From Streptomyces pseudovenezuelae (GTDB lineage Bacteria; Actinomycetota; Actinomycetes; Streptomycetales; Streptomycetaceae): DNA of 64,000 nucleotides. Position 1 is the stretch's first letter; every line of letters starts with the position of its first letter. The DNA is taken from contig NZ_JARXVH010000016.1 of the NCBI RefSeq assembly GCF_029892565.1, positions 124,001-188,000 of the forward strand, in the 5' to 3' direction. This document shows positions 6,593 to 15,621 of the stretch, piece by piece. The notes under the pieces are model-generated. The model was not told where the DNA came from and searched no databases. It saw only the letters and a program-made list of their open reading frames with translations. The translations under genes and the position numbers were made by a program.

Positions 6593-9060
6593 GCGCCTCC
6601 GTGACGACCGGGACGGCCGCCTCCCACCCGGACCCGGCCTCCCCGACCGCCGCCACCCCCTCGTTCGACGTGGCCGCCCAGCGCGCCCGCACCCCGGGCT
6701 GCGCCACCGGCCACCACTTCAACGCCGCCGGCGCCGCCCTCCTCGCCAACGACACCGTCGAGGCGGTCATCGACCATCTGCGCGCCGAGAGTCTCCAAGG
6801 GGGCTACGAGGCCGCCAAGTCGGCCGCCGACGACCTGGCCGCCGTCTACGCCGGTACGGCCCGGCTGCTCGGCGTGGCCGCGGACGAGGTCGCCCTCGTC
6901 GAGAGCGCCACCGCGGGCTGGCAGCGCGTGGTGGCGGCGCTGCGGCTGCGGCCCGGTGACCGCGTGCTGGCCGCCCGCTCCAGCTATGTCAGCAGCGCCC
7001 TGCACCTGCTGTCCGCCGAGCGCGACAGCGGGGTCCGCGTCGAGGTGCTGCCCAGCGGGCCCGACGGCGCCACCGACCTCGACGCCCTGGAAGGGGCGCT
7101 ACGGGCAGGACCGGCCGCGCTGGTGACCGCGGCGCATGTGCCGACCTCCTCCGGCCTGGTCGAACCGGCGGCCGAGATCGGCGCGTTGGCCCGCGCCCAC
7201 GGGGTGCCCTTCCTGCTCGACGCCACTCAGTCACTGGGCCAGTTGCCCGTCGACATGGCCGCCATCGGCTGCGATCTGCTCATCGGCACCGGCCGCAAAT
7301 TCCTCCGCGCCCCGCGTGGCACCGGCCTGCTGGCCGTACGCCGCCCCCTCCTGGAACGACTCGCCCCGCAGGCCCCCGACGTACGCGGCGCCCGCTGGAC
7401 GGCGGAGCGGACCTGGGAACTGGCCCCGGACGCCCGCCGGTTCGAACTGTGGGAGGCCGCACACGCGCTGCGCCTGGGGCTGGGCTCGGCCCTGGCCGAC
7501 CTGCACGCACTCGACCCGCACTCCGTCTTCCGGTACCTGGCCGAGCTGGCCTCGGCCCTGCGCGTACGTCTCGCCGCACTGCCGGGCGTACGGGTCACCG
7601 ATCCCCCGGCGTCCGGCGGCGCGATCGTCACCTTCGTGGTCGACGGCCTCGACGGCGGTGAGGTGCAACGCCAACTCGCCTTGAGGCGGGTGCACTTGGT
7701 CGCCGTACCGGCCGATCACGGGCGGTGGGACATGGATCCGCGCGGGTTGGAGAAGGTGGTACGGGCGTCGGTCCACGTCTATACCGACGAGCGGGATCTC
7801 GACGCGCTGGTCGAGGGCGTGGCGGAGATCGCGGCCGGGGCACCTCGGGCGAGCGCGAGCGGCAAGGCCTCAGCTCGGGAGGCGGAGTCTCCGGGCACCC
7901 GTAAATCTCTCGCCCCATCGGCATCGGCATCGGCATCCGGAACACGGCCGGACCCCACCCCCCGCCACGACGCGATCGTCGTCGGCCTCGGAGTGCACGG
8001 CAGCGCGGCGCTCCGCCGGCTGGCCGAACGCGGCCTCGACGTGCTGGGGTTGGAGCAGTTCGCGGTCGGACACGCACTCGGCTCCTCGCACGGCGCAACC
8101 CGCATGATCCGCCGGGCGTATCCGCACCCGGACTGGGACGGTCTGGTGGACACCGCCTACCGCGCCTGGGCGGAGCTGGAGGACTCGGCGAAGACTCAAC
8201 TCGTCGATGTCACCGGCGGGTTGTACGCGGCGCCGGACGGCCGGCCCGACCCGTTGCGGGGCCCCGGCTGCCGACAGGTGGGTCCCGAGGAGGCGGCCGG
8301 AATCTTCCCCGGCCTGCGGCTGCCCGAGGGATTCAGCGCCGTACACGACCCCCGGGCCGGGATCATCGACGCCCGCGAGACCCTGCGGGCGCAGCTCAGA
8401 CTCGCCGAACGGGCCGGGGCGCGGATCATGGACCGCACGCCGGTCACCGACTGGAAGCCGGACGGCGACGGGGTCGTCGTGCACACCGCCGACGGCGAGG
8501 CGCGTGCCCGGCGCCTGGTGCTGTGCGTCGGGCCGTGGATGCCGTACCAAGTCCCGTCACTCGCAGCGCATCTGACGACCACTCGGATCGTGAACGCCTA
8601 CTTCGCCGCCGATCCGGGTGGGCCGCTGGGACGCGCGGGACTGGGCAGTTTCTCGGTCGATCTGCCGGAAGGGCTGCTGTACGGCTTCCCGGCCACGGAC
8701 GGCCGGGGGCTGAAGGCGGGGCTGGACTCCGGTCCGGACTGGGACCCCGAGTCTGCCCGGCCTGCGGCGACCGAGGACGAACTCCGTTTGCTGGCAAGGG
8801 CGGTGGCGCGGGTGCTGCCCGGTGCGGGTCCGGTGACCGAGAGCCTGACGTGCCTGTACACGATGACCGCCGACCGGCGTTTCCTCGTCGGCGAGGTGCC
8901 CGGTGTGCCTCAGGCCCTGATGGCCTCGGCGTGTTCGGGGCACGGCTTCAAGTTCGGTCCGGCGATCGGCGCCGCCCTGGCCGACCTGGTGTGCGGACTC
9001 CCCCGCCCGGACCTGGCCTTCCTGTCGCCGGCGCGGCTGGTACCCGGCGGTGCCCGGTGA
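6589..9060 (+). CDS. Fusion: class-V PLP enzyme plus sarcosine-oxidase-like flavoenzyme
   Basis: One uninterrupted 823-codon frame joins two enzymes. Residues about 30-410 are a fold-type-I class-V PLP enzyme (aminotransferase/lyase/epimerase group) with Schiff-base Lys237 in GTGRKF and the aspartate run LLDATQS. Residues about 415-458 are a low-complexity Ser/Ala linker. From 461 a monomeric-sarcosine-oxidase/N-methyltryptophan-oxidase domain follows, with VGLGVHG (GxGxxG 466-471), GSSHGATRMIRRAYPH, a Cys at 755 in TCLYTMTADRRF matching the flavin-linking Cys of MSOX, and SGHGFKFGP. GTG 6589 overlaps the previous stop by 4 bp. The pair suggests N-demethylation or amine oxidation coupled to PLP chemistry on one molecule. 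Confidence 0.88.
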   Translation: MSASVTTGTAASHPDPASPTAATPSFDVAAQRARTPGCATGHHFNAAGAALLANDTVEAVIDHLRAESLQGGYEAAKSAADDLAAVYAGTARLLGVAADEVALVESATAGWQRVVAALRLRPGDRVLAARSSYVSSALHLLSAERDSGVRVEVLPSGPDGATDLDALEGALRAGPAALVTAAHVPTSSGLVEPAAEIGALARAHGVPFLLDATQSLGQLPVDMAAIGCDLLIGTGRKFLRAPRGTGLLAVRRPLLERLAPQAPDVRGARWTAERTWELAPDARRFELWEAAHALRLGLGSALADLHALDPHSVFRYLAELASALRVRLAALPGVRVTDPPASGGAIVTFVVDGLDGGEVQRQLALRRVHLVAVPADHGRWDMDPRGLEKVVRASVHVYTDERDLDALVEGVAEIAAGAPRASASGKASAREAESPGTRKSLAPSASASASGTRPDPTPRHDAIVVGLGVHGSAALRRLAERGLDVLGLEQFAVGHALGSSHGATRMIRRAYPHPDWDGLVDTAYRAWAELEDSAKTQLVDVTGGLYAAPDGRPDPLRGPGCRQVGPEEAAGIFPGLRLPEGFSAVHDPRAGIIDARETLRAQLRLAERAGARIMDRTPVTDWKPDGDGVVVHTADGEARARRLVLCVGPWMPYQVPSLAAHLTTTRIVNAYFAADPGGPLGRAGLGSFSVDLPEGLLYGFPATDGRGLKAGLDSGPDWDPESARPAATEDELRLLARAVARVLPGAGPVTESLTCLYTMTADRRFLVGEVPGVPQALMASACSGHGFKFGPAIGAALADLVCGLPRPDLAFLSPARLVPGGAR

Positions 9061-9089
9061 GGGCCGCCGCCGCGCGGGACGAGGCCGGC

Positions 9090-9791
9090 TCAGCCGTGGA
9101 AGACGATCTGCGAGCGCCGCTCGTACCAGGCCGTCAGATGCTCACCGGAACTGATGACGTGCTCGCGCATCGCCTCCTGCGCCCGGTCGGCGTCCCGGGC
9201 GGTCAACGCGGCGACCACGGCGTCGTGTTGGCGGACATTCAGCTGTCGGTGGCGTTCGTCGCCGGCGAGGGCCATCGAGGAGACATTGCGCGGGAAGCTC
9301 TCGTTGATCCGGTCGATCATCCGGCGCAGCCAGGGGTTGTCGGCCGCCTCGCACACGACGGTGTGGAAGCAGTCGTTGGCCTGCGTGGTGGCGAGCGGGC
9401 CGCTCGACGCGCCGGTGGCCGTGCCCTCCAGCGCCGCGTGCAACACGTCGTTGTGGCGGCGCAGTTCGGCGAGTTGGCGCTCGGTGATGCGGGAGGCGGC
9501 GCGCCGGGCGGCCAGTCCCTCCAGCTCGGCGCGCACCTCGTAGGCCTGCCGCACCTCCCAAGGGGTGGGCACCCGGACCACCGCACCGCGATGCGGCTGC
9601 ATCTCGATCAGTCCACCGTGCTGCAACTGGCGCAGCGCCTCACGCACCGGCGTACGGCTCACCCCGAACTCGGCCGCCAGCGCCGCCTGGCGCAGCGGTT
9701 TCCCGATCGGGAGCTCACCGCTCATGATCTGCGCACGGATACGGGCCGCGATGTCGTCGACGAGGGCGCCTTCGTCTGTCTGGGGCGTCAT
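9090..9791 (-). CDS. GntR/FCD-family transcriptional regulator
   Basis: This 233-residue GntR regulator has an N-terminal winged helix (LRQAALAAEFGVSRTPVREALRQL, about residues 33-56) and a helical FCD ligand domain of roughly 150 residues. FCD regulators usually bind a small carboxylate and leave DNA when it is present. The gene is convergent with the fusion gene and divergent from the cyclase operon, with inverted TTGGA/TCCAA elements in the shared promoter (9884-9918). It is the obvious local repressor of the right arm and perhaps the left. ATG 9791 gives normal family length; upstream in-frame sequence runs into the promoter and is rejected. Confidence 0.9.
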   Translation of the reverse strand: MTPQTDEGALVDDIAARIRAQIMSGELPIGKPLRQAALAAEFGVSRTPVREALRQLQHGGLIEMQPHRGAVVRVPTPWEVRQAYEVRAELEGLAARRAASRITERQLAELRRHNDVLHAALEGTATGASSGPLATTQANDCFHTVVCEAADNPWLRRMIDRINESFPRNVSSMALAGDERHRQLNVRQHDAVVAALTARDADRAQEAMREHVISSGEHLTAWYERRSQIVFHG

Positions 9792-9883
9792 CGGAGTGGG
9801 TCTCACCCTTCTCGGGGGCTGACGGGGGCCGCGCGGAGGTGGAGCAGTCTGCCACGTCGGAGACAGCGCGCTCGGCCCATTGA

Positions 9884-9918
9884 TATTGGATCCATTCCAA
9901 GAGTAACCGCATCCAATA
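9884..9918. promoter_or_regulatory. Probable GntR operator, inverted repeats
   Basis: TATTGGAT at 9884-9891 and ATCCAATA at 9911-9918 form perfect 8-bp inverted arms. Inside the same stretch, TTGGA-N5-TCCAA at 9886-9900 is a second perfect dyad, so three half-sites share one TTGGA/TCCAA core. The stretch is AT-rich against its surroundings and lies between the GntR gene and the cyclase-family gene. This is the layout expected for an autoregulatory operator of the divergent regulator. Confidence 0.7.
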
Positions 9919-9945
9919 CCAGCTTTGATCGATCTGGGAGCTTTG

Positions 9946-10599
9946 ATGAATCTTGACGTGAGCAAGGCGATCGACGTCTCCGTCCCCATACACCCCGGCA
10001 TGCTGCACTGGGGCCGCCGCCCCGAGGTCGAGGTCGTCGAGTCGCGTACCGCGGGCGACCCCTCCAACGTCAGCCGCTGGCGGATCGGCGCGCACACGGG
10101 CACGCACATCGACGCCCCGGCCCACTTCGTGGACGGCGGCAAGACGGTCGACCGGCTCGACCTGACCGCCCTCAACGGCACCGCCCGGGTGCTCGACCTC
10201 ACCCACGTCAAGGAGCAGATCACGGCCGCCGACCTCGACGCAGCGGGGCTCGGCACCGAGGAGCGGGTGCTGCTGCGCACCAGCAACTCCGCGGGCGTGC
10301 TGCGCAGTCCGTGGAAGGCGCGGGAGTGGGTCGGGCTGGCCCCGGACGGCGCCGAACGGCTCATCGAGGCCGGTGTGCGCACCGCCGGCATCGACTACCT
10401 GAGCATCGAGGCCGTCGCCTACACCACGCACTGGGAGACCCACCAACTCCTTTGCTCCGCCGACGTGTTGATCCTCGAAGTGGTCGACCTGCTGCACACC
10501 CCGGCGGGCGTGTACGACATGCTCTCGCTGCCGATTCCCTTGCAGGGAGCCGAGGCCGCGCCCTCACGCACGCTGCTCCTGCCCCGGGACGAGACGTGA
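9946..10599 (+). CDS. Cyclase-family metal hydrolase (kynurenine-formamidase fold)
   Basis: This 217-residue protein belongs to the putative-cyclase/bacterial formamidase family. The metal-binding signature HTGTHIDAPAH spans residues 50-60 (His50, His54, Asp56, His60). Known members hydrolyse N-formyl-kynurenine, isatin or other amides and lactams. GGGAG at 9936-9940 places the start at ATG 9946, although TTG 9925 is in frame. It is the first gene of the right-arm operon and directly faces the GntR operator. Amide-bond opening of a ring or formamide nitrogen is a reasonable role in this operon. Confidence 0.88.
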   Translation: MNLDVSKAIDVSVPIHPGMLHWGRRPEVEVVESRTAGDPSNVSRWRIGAHTGTHIDAPAHFVDGGKTVDRLDLTALNGTARVLDLTHVKEQITAADLDAAGLGTEERVLLRTSNSAGVLRSPWKAREWVGLAPDGAERLIEAGVRTAGIDYLSIEAVAYTTHWETHQLLCSADVLILEVVDLLHTPAGVYDMLSLPIPLQGAEAAPSRTLLLPRDET

Positions 10600-12290
10600 C
10601 GGGCGATCCAACGGGCGGTCTGACCGGCGGTCCCGAGCTGATCGTGGCCGCGCCGCATCCGGCCGCGCTGGACGCCGCCCGGCAGGCGGCCCGGCGCGGC
10701 GGAAACGCCGTCGACGCCGCCCTCGCCGCGGCTGCCGCGCTGACGGTGGTGTACCCCCACCAGTGCTCCCTCGGCGGTGACCTGATCGCCCTCGTGCACG
10801 CGCCGGGCGGCACTGTGCGGGCGGTGCTTTCGGTGGGGGCCGCCGCGCTCGCCGTCGACGTCGAGGCCTTGCGCGCGGCCGACTCCCGCATGCCCGCCCA
10901 GGGCCCGCAGACGGTGACCGTGCCCGGAGTGGTCGCGGGCTGGACGGCACTCGCGGAGGCGTACGGCACTCCGGGCGCACTGTCCGCCACCCTGCGGGAC
11001 GCCGCCGCGCTCGCCGAGGAGGGCGCCACCGTCTCGGCCGGGCTGGCCCGCGCCGTCCGCGAGCGTGCCGCGCAGATCGCGGCCGACCCCGGCCTGTCCG
11101 CGCTGCTGACCGGGGCCGACGGCCGCCCGCTGGGCGAGGGCGCCCCGCTTCCGCAGCCAAGGCTGGCCGAGGTACTGCGGCAGCTAGCCGACGATCCGGC
11201 GTCCTTCTACCGGGGAGCGATCGCCGACGCCCTCGCGGCCGGTCTGCGCCGCCTCGGCAGCCCGCTCACCACCACCGACCTCGCGGCCCACCAGACCGGA
11301 CTCGCCGAGCCGTTGACGCTGGAACTCGCGGGCACCCGCTGGTGGACCGCTCCCCCGCCCAGCCAGGGCGTGATCCTCCCGGCGCTGCTCAAGACTGCCG
11401 TCGCCCGGTCGGAACCGGAGCGCACCTGGCTGCTGGCCGCCCGCTGCCAGGAGGCCGGGGCGGCTCGGGACCGACTCCTCGGCGACCCACGCGGCGCGCA
11501 CATCGACGTGGAGGGACTCCTCGATCCGGCGCCCCTGGCGGGCGCACTGCCTCCGAAGCCGCCGTTCCGACCCTCCGGCGACACCGTCGCGATCACCGCC
11601 GTGGACTCCTCGGGGCTGGCCGTGTCCCTCATCCAGAGCGTCTACCAGACCTTCGGTTCCGGTCTGTGCGATCCGGGCACCGGCATCGTCCTGCACAACC
11701 GGGGATCGGCGTTCAGCCTCACGCCCGGCCATCCCGGCGTGCTCCGACCGGGCGCACGCCCGCCGCACACGCTCTGCCCCGTGATCGGCGCCTCCGCCGA
11801 TCTGCTGCTGGCGGCCGGCTGTCAGGGCGGGCGGGCCCAGCCGCAGATCCTCGCCCAGACGCTGCCGCTTCTCGTCGACCCGGCGGCGGATCCCGTGGCC
11901 GTGCTCGACCGTCCGCGCTGGGTGATCGGCGCGCGCGACATCGGTCAGGAGGAGCAGACCCTGTTGGCCGAGCCGGGATCGGTCCCGGCCGCAACACTCG
12001 CGCCACTCAAGGGAGTTCCGGTCGTCGTGACCGCCGGCCCCTCCGACCTGGCCGGTCACACCCAGGTCGTCCGACTGACCCGCGACGGGCGACTCGACGG
12101 CGCCTCCGACCCGCGCGCCGACGGCGGAGTCGTACGCCATCTCCCGGACAGGACTGGGCAGTTGCCGACGGCTACGGGTGACCGTCCGGGCACCCCCGTG
12201 GACCCCGCGTCCATCCCCCGCCACGACCGCGCCGACTCCGCCTCGACATCTGCCACCACCCGCACCACCCCGGAAGGGAAGCACGCATGA
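10596..12290 (+). CDS. Gamma-glutamyltransferase-family Ntn hydrolase
   Basis: This 564-residue protein of the gamma-glutamyltranspeptidase family is normally autoprocessed at the catalytic Thr. That residue appears to be Thr330 in SGDTVAITAVD, which corresponds to the family's DTTH/DTxxxxxVD pattern and would give a small subunit of about 235 residues. The N-terminal part has the typical GGNAVDAALAAAAALTVV and GGDL segments. No clear signal peptide is seen, so it probably acts in the cytosol. GTG 10596 overlaps the cyclase stop by 4 bp. Alongside a glutamine-synthetase-like ligase (15622) it may remove a gamma-glutamyl group at the end of the pathway. The C-terminal 30 residues are Ser/Thr/Pro-rich. 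Confidence 0.85.
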   Translation: MTGDPTGGLTGGPELIVAAPHPAALDAARQAARRGGNAVDAALAAAAALTVVYPHQCSLGGDLIALVHAPGGTVRAVLSVGAAALAVDVEALRAADSRMPAQGPQTVTVPGVVAGWTALAEAYGTPGALSATLRDAAALAEEGATVSAGLARAVRERAAQIAADPGLSALLTGADGRPLGEGAPLPQPRLAEVLRQLADDPASFYRGAIADALAAGLRRLGSPLTTTDLAAHQTGLAEPLTLELAGTRWWTAPPPSQGVILPALLKTAVARSEPERTWLLAARCQEAGAARDRLLGDPRGAHIDVEGLLDPAPLAGALPPKPPFRPSGDTVAITAVDSSGLAVSLIQSVYQTFGSGLCDPGTGIVLHNRGSAFSLTPGHPGVLRPGARPPHTLCPVIGASADLLLAAGCQGGRAQPQILAQTLPLLVDPAADPVAVLDRPRWVIGARDIGQEEQTLLAEPGSVPAATLAPLKGVPVVVTAGPSDLAGHTQVVRLTRDGRLDGASDPRADGGVVRHLPDRTGQLPTATGDRPGTPVDPASIPRHDRADSASTSATTRTTPEGKHA

Positions 12291-14233
12291 GCACGCTCGC
12301 CCCCGAGCCCGTACCCACCGCCGCACCGCACCCGCTCGATCCGCTGACGGTCGACGAACTCGCCGTCGTCGTAAGGGTGTTGCGCTCCGATTCCCGGGTC
12401 ACCGAGGACGCCCGGTTCTGGGGTGTGGCCCTCGACGAGCATCACGCGCGCGTGGCCGGCCCGCAGGACACGCGGCGGGCGCGGGCCGTGGTGCTCTGCC
12501 CCTCCGTGCGCCGCGCCTACGAGGTGGACGTCGAACTCGGTGAGAAGCCGCAGTCCACGGCCTGGCGGGGGTTGGACGTGCGCAGTCCGGGCTGCTCGTC
12601 GGAGGAGGCACGGCAGGCCGCCGCCGTGTGCCGGGCGGACCCGCGCTTCCGTGAGGCGCTGGCGCTGCGGGGCATCCACGACGTGTCCCTTGTGATGGTG
12701 GACCCGGAGTCGATCGGCGGTTTCGAGCCGCCCGAGTACGCGGGCCGCCGCCTGACCTGGGGCAGCGTCTGGCACCGCACGTCCGAGGACGACAACGGCT
12801 ATGCCCGGCCGGTGCAGGGTGTGGTGCCGCTCATCGACATGGAGTCGATGGAGGTTCTGTATGTCGAGGACCACGGGGTCGTTCCCCTGTCGGAGGAGTC
12901 CGGTGTGTTCGCCGCGGGGACGGTGCCCGAGCGGGCGGGGCTCAGGCCGCTGGAGGTGGTCCAGCCGGACGGGCCGAGTTTCGCGGTCACCGGTCGGCGC
13001 ATCGACTGGCAGGGCTGGTCGCTGCGGGTCGGCTTCAGCCACCGCGAGGGCCTGGTGCTGCACGACCTGACCTTCGACGCGGCCGGGAAGGGCCCCCGGC
13101 AGGTGATTCGACGTGCGGCGGTCAACGAGATGTACGTGCCGTACTTCGACACCGCCTCCACCCAGTACCGCAAGAACTTCTTCGACTGGGGCGAGTACGG
13201 GGCCGGACCGCTCACCAACTCCCTTGCGCTGGGCTGCGACTGCCTCGGCGTCATCCAGTACTTCGACGCCGCGGTCCTCGGCGGCGACGGCGTGCCCCGT
13301 CTCATCCCCAACGCGATCTGCCTGCACGAGGAGGACGACGGCATCCTCTGGAAGCACCACGACGGCCGCACCGGCCGCACCGAGGTGCGTCGCTCCCGGC
13401 GCCTGATCATCTCCGCGTTCGCCACTGTCGCCAACTACGACTACGGCTTCTACTGGTCGCTGTACCAGGACGGTTCGGTGATGCTGGAGATCAAGATGAC
13501 CGGCATCCTGTCCGCGACGGGTGTCGCGGAGGACGAGGAGACACCGTACGCACGGCGCGTCGCGCCCAACGTGGCGGTCACCAACCACCAACACCACTTC
13601 GCCGTACGGCTGGACATGGCGGTGGACGGTCCGAGCAACCGCCTCGTCGAGGTCACCGCCGAGCACGAACCCGACCCGGCGCTCGACCCGTACGGCAACG
13701 CCGCCCGGACCGTGCTGCGACCGATCCGCACAGAGTCCGAGGGCGCCCGGCGCACCGACCCTTCCCGCGCCCTGCACTGGCGGGTGGAGAACACCGAGGC
13801 TCGCAACCGCATGGGCGAACCCACCGCCTACCGGCTGCACGTGGAGAACACGGCCGTGCTGCCGGTACGCGAGGACAGCGTCTGCGCCCGCCGCGCGCCC
13901 TTCGTGGGACGGCAGTTGTGGGCAACTGCCTACGATTCTGCCCGCCGATTCGTGGCCGGCGAGTACCCCAACCAGGCGGAACCCGGCGCCGACGGCGTGC
14001 ACAAGTGGCAGGAGGAGAACCGGTCGCTGGACGGCACGGATCTCGTCCTGTGGGCCACCGTCGGCTCGCACCACTTCCCGCGCCCCGAGGAGTGGCCGGT
14101 GATGCCGGTGGCCAAGGCACGGCTGCGGCTGGAACCGGACGGCTTCTTCGATCGCAACCCTGCCCTGGACGTGCCCGCCCCCGTCTCCTGCCACACGCCG
14201 AGCCCCACGGCACCGGACCACTGCTGCGGCTGA
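12287..14233 (+). CDS. Copper-containing primary amine oxidase
   Basis: This 648-residue copper amine oxidase oxidises RCH2NH2 to the aldehyde, ammonia and H2O2. The cofactor tyrosine that becomes topaquinone is Tyr384 in TVANYDYGFYW (T-x-x-N-Y-D), and the copper pair is HQH at 434-436, followed by the C-terminal HHFPRPEEWPVMP segment. The length is normal for the soluble actinobacterial enzymes related to histamine, phenylethylamine and tyramine oxidases. It overlaps the GGT gene by 4 bp. The aldehyde produced would suit the dehydrogenase at 5135. No export signal is seen. Confidence 0.94.
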   Translation: MSTLAPEPVPTAAPHPLDPLTVDELAVVVRVLRSDSRVTEDARFWGVALDEHHARVAGPQDTRRARAVVLCPSVRRAYEVDVELGEKPQSTAWRGLDVRSPGCSSEEARQAAAVCRADPRFREALALRGIHDVSLVMVDPESIGGFEPPEYAGRRLTWGSVWHRTSEDDNGYARPVQGVVPLIDMESMEVLYVEDHGVVPLSEESGVFAAGTVPERAGLRPLEVVQPDGPSFAVTGRRIDWQGWSLRVGFSHREGLVLHDLTFDAAGKGPRQVIRRAAVNEMYVPYFDTASTQYRKNFFDWGEYGAGPLTNSLALGCDCLGVIQYFDAAVLGGDGVPRLIPNAICLHEEDDGILWKHHDGRTGRTEVRRSRRLIISAFATVANYDYGFYWSLYQDGSVMLEIKMTGILSATGVAEDEETPYARRVAPNVAVTNHQHHFAVRLDMAVDGPSNRLVEVTAEHEPDPALDPYGNAARTVLRPIRTESEGARRTDPSRALHWRVENTEARNRMGEPTAYRLHVENTAVLPVREDSVCARRAPFVGRQLWATAYDSARRFVAGEYPNQAEPGADGVHKWQEENRSLDGTDLVLWATVGSHHFPRPEEWPVMPVAKARLRLEPDGFFDRNPALDVPAPVSCHTPSPTAPDHCCG

Positions 14234-14263
14234 CCGCGCCTCCCCTCCCCCGAAAGGCGTCCC

Positions 14264-15616
14264 ATGCGCGAGGAAGAGAACACACGGCTCACCCGGACCG
14301 GGCCCGGCACCCCGGCCGGCGACTGGATGCGCCGCTACTGGCAGCCGATCGCCCTCGGTGAGGAACTCGACGGCGTACGACCGCTGGTGGCGCCCAAGGT
14401 GCTGGGCCAGGACCTGGTGCTGTTCCGCGACGAGCACGGCGAACTCGGTCTCGTCGACCGCGGCTGCCTGCACCGGGGCGCCGATCTGGCGCTCGGGCGG
14501 CTGGAGGACGGCGGACTGCGCTGCTGCTTCCACGGCTGGCTGTTCGCCCGCGACGGATCCTGTCTCGACACACCCGCCGAGCCCGCCGACAGCCCACTCA
14601 AGTCCCGGGTCCTCCTGGGCAGTTACCCGGTCCGCGAGATCAACGGCATCATCTGGGGCTACCTCGGCCCGGGCGAGCCACCCGAACTGCCCGCCCTGGA
14701 CTGCTTCCAGGCCCCCGCCGACCACGCGTTCGCCTGGAAGGGCCTGCTCGAGTGCAACTGGCTCCAGGCCCTGGAAGTCGGCATCGATCCGGCCCACGCC
14801 TCCTATCTGCACCGCTTCTTCCAGGACGAGGACCCGGAGGACAGCTACGGCAGACAGTTCCGCGCGGCCTCGCAGGGCACCGACCTGCCTATGACGAAGA
14901 TCCTGCGCGAGTACGGCCGCCCCGACATCGACGCCGCCCGCACCCCGTACGGCATCCGCATCACCGCCCTGCGCACCCTCGACGGCACCGACAGCGCGGG
15001 CCGTCCGATGGACGGCAGCCGCACGCATGTCCGCGTCACCCATCAGGTCTTCCCGCACGCCTTCCACATCCCGCTGGACGCGGAGACCGCGATCACCCAG
15101 TGGCACGTGCCGATCGACGACAACTCCAGTTACTGGTATGCCCTGTTCACCAGCGTCGGCGGGCCGGTCGACCGGGCCGAGATGCGCCGCCAGCGGGTCG
15201 GCGCGGTCACCCTCCCCGACTACCGGCCCCGCTTCGGCCGCACCAACGGCTACGGCTACGACCCGGCCGAGCAGCTCACCACCACGTACACCGGGCTGGG
15301 CACGGACATCAACGTGCACGATCAGTGGGCGGTGGAGGGCCAGGGTGCGATCCAGGACCGTACCCGTGAGCATCTGGGCCGGTCCGACAAGGCGATCGTG
15401 ATGTACCGGCGGATGCTGGGCGAGGCGATCTCCGCCGTCGAGCGCGGCGAGGACCCGCTCCTGGTGCTGCCCGCCGAACGGGCGGCCGAGCTGCGCGGCC
15501 CCGTCACCCTCGACGGCATCGGTCCCACCGAGGGCTGGTCGGAGCACTGGGCGACGGTGACCGCCAAACAGCGCGCCGACAGCGGCTGGGCGCAGCCGCT
15601 GGGCACGGACGGCTGA
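14264..15616 (+). CDS. Rieske non-heme iron oxygenase, alpha-subunit type
   Basis: This 450-residue oxygenase has a Rieske [2Fe-2S] site formed by C68-L-H70 and C87-C-F-H90. Its mononuclear iron site is in IDPAHASYLHRF (Asp175, His178, His183). The single-subunit form resembles the Rieske O-demethylases and N-demethylases such as vanillate, carnitine and stachydrine oxygenases more than two-subunit aromatic dioxygenases. Its likely electron donor is encoded at 17051. It lies 30 bp after the amine oxidase. In this amine-directed cluster an N-demethylase or amine-cleaving oxygenase is favoured over ring hydroxylation, but that is inference. Confidence 0.92.
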   Translation: MREEENTRLTRTGPGTPAGDWMRRYWQPIALGEELDGVRPLVAPKVLGQDLVLFRDEHGELGLVDRGCLHRGADLALGRLEDGGLRCCFHGWLFARDGSCLDTPAEPADSPLKSRVLLGSYPVREINGIIWGYLGPGEPPELPALDCFQAPADHAFAWKGLLECNWLQALEVGIDPAHASYLHRFFQDEDPEDSYGRQFRAASQGTDLPMTKILREYGRPDIDAARTPYGIRITALRTLDGTDSAGRPMDGSRTHVRVTHQVFPHAFHIPLDAETAITQWHVPIDDNSSYWYALFTSVGGPVDRAEMRRQRVGAVTLPDYRPRFGRTNGYGYDPAEQLTTTYTGLGTDINVHDQWAVEGQGAIQDRTREHLGRSDKAIVMYRRMLGEAISAVERGEDPLLVLPAERAAELRGPVTLDGIGPTEGWSEHWATVTAKQRADSGWAQPLGTDG

Positions 15617-15621
15617 GCGGC

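Noticed and set aside
12056..15547. Very long open frame on the minus strand (over 1100 codons)
   Set aside because: It is the antisense of GGT, amine oxidase and Rieske genes. It has no family motifs and its composition is typical of GC-driven shadow frames.
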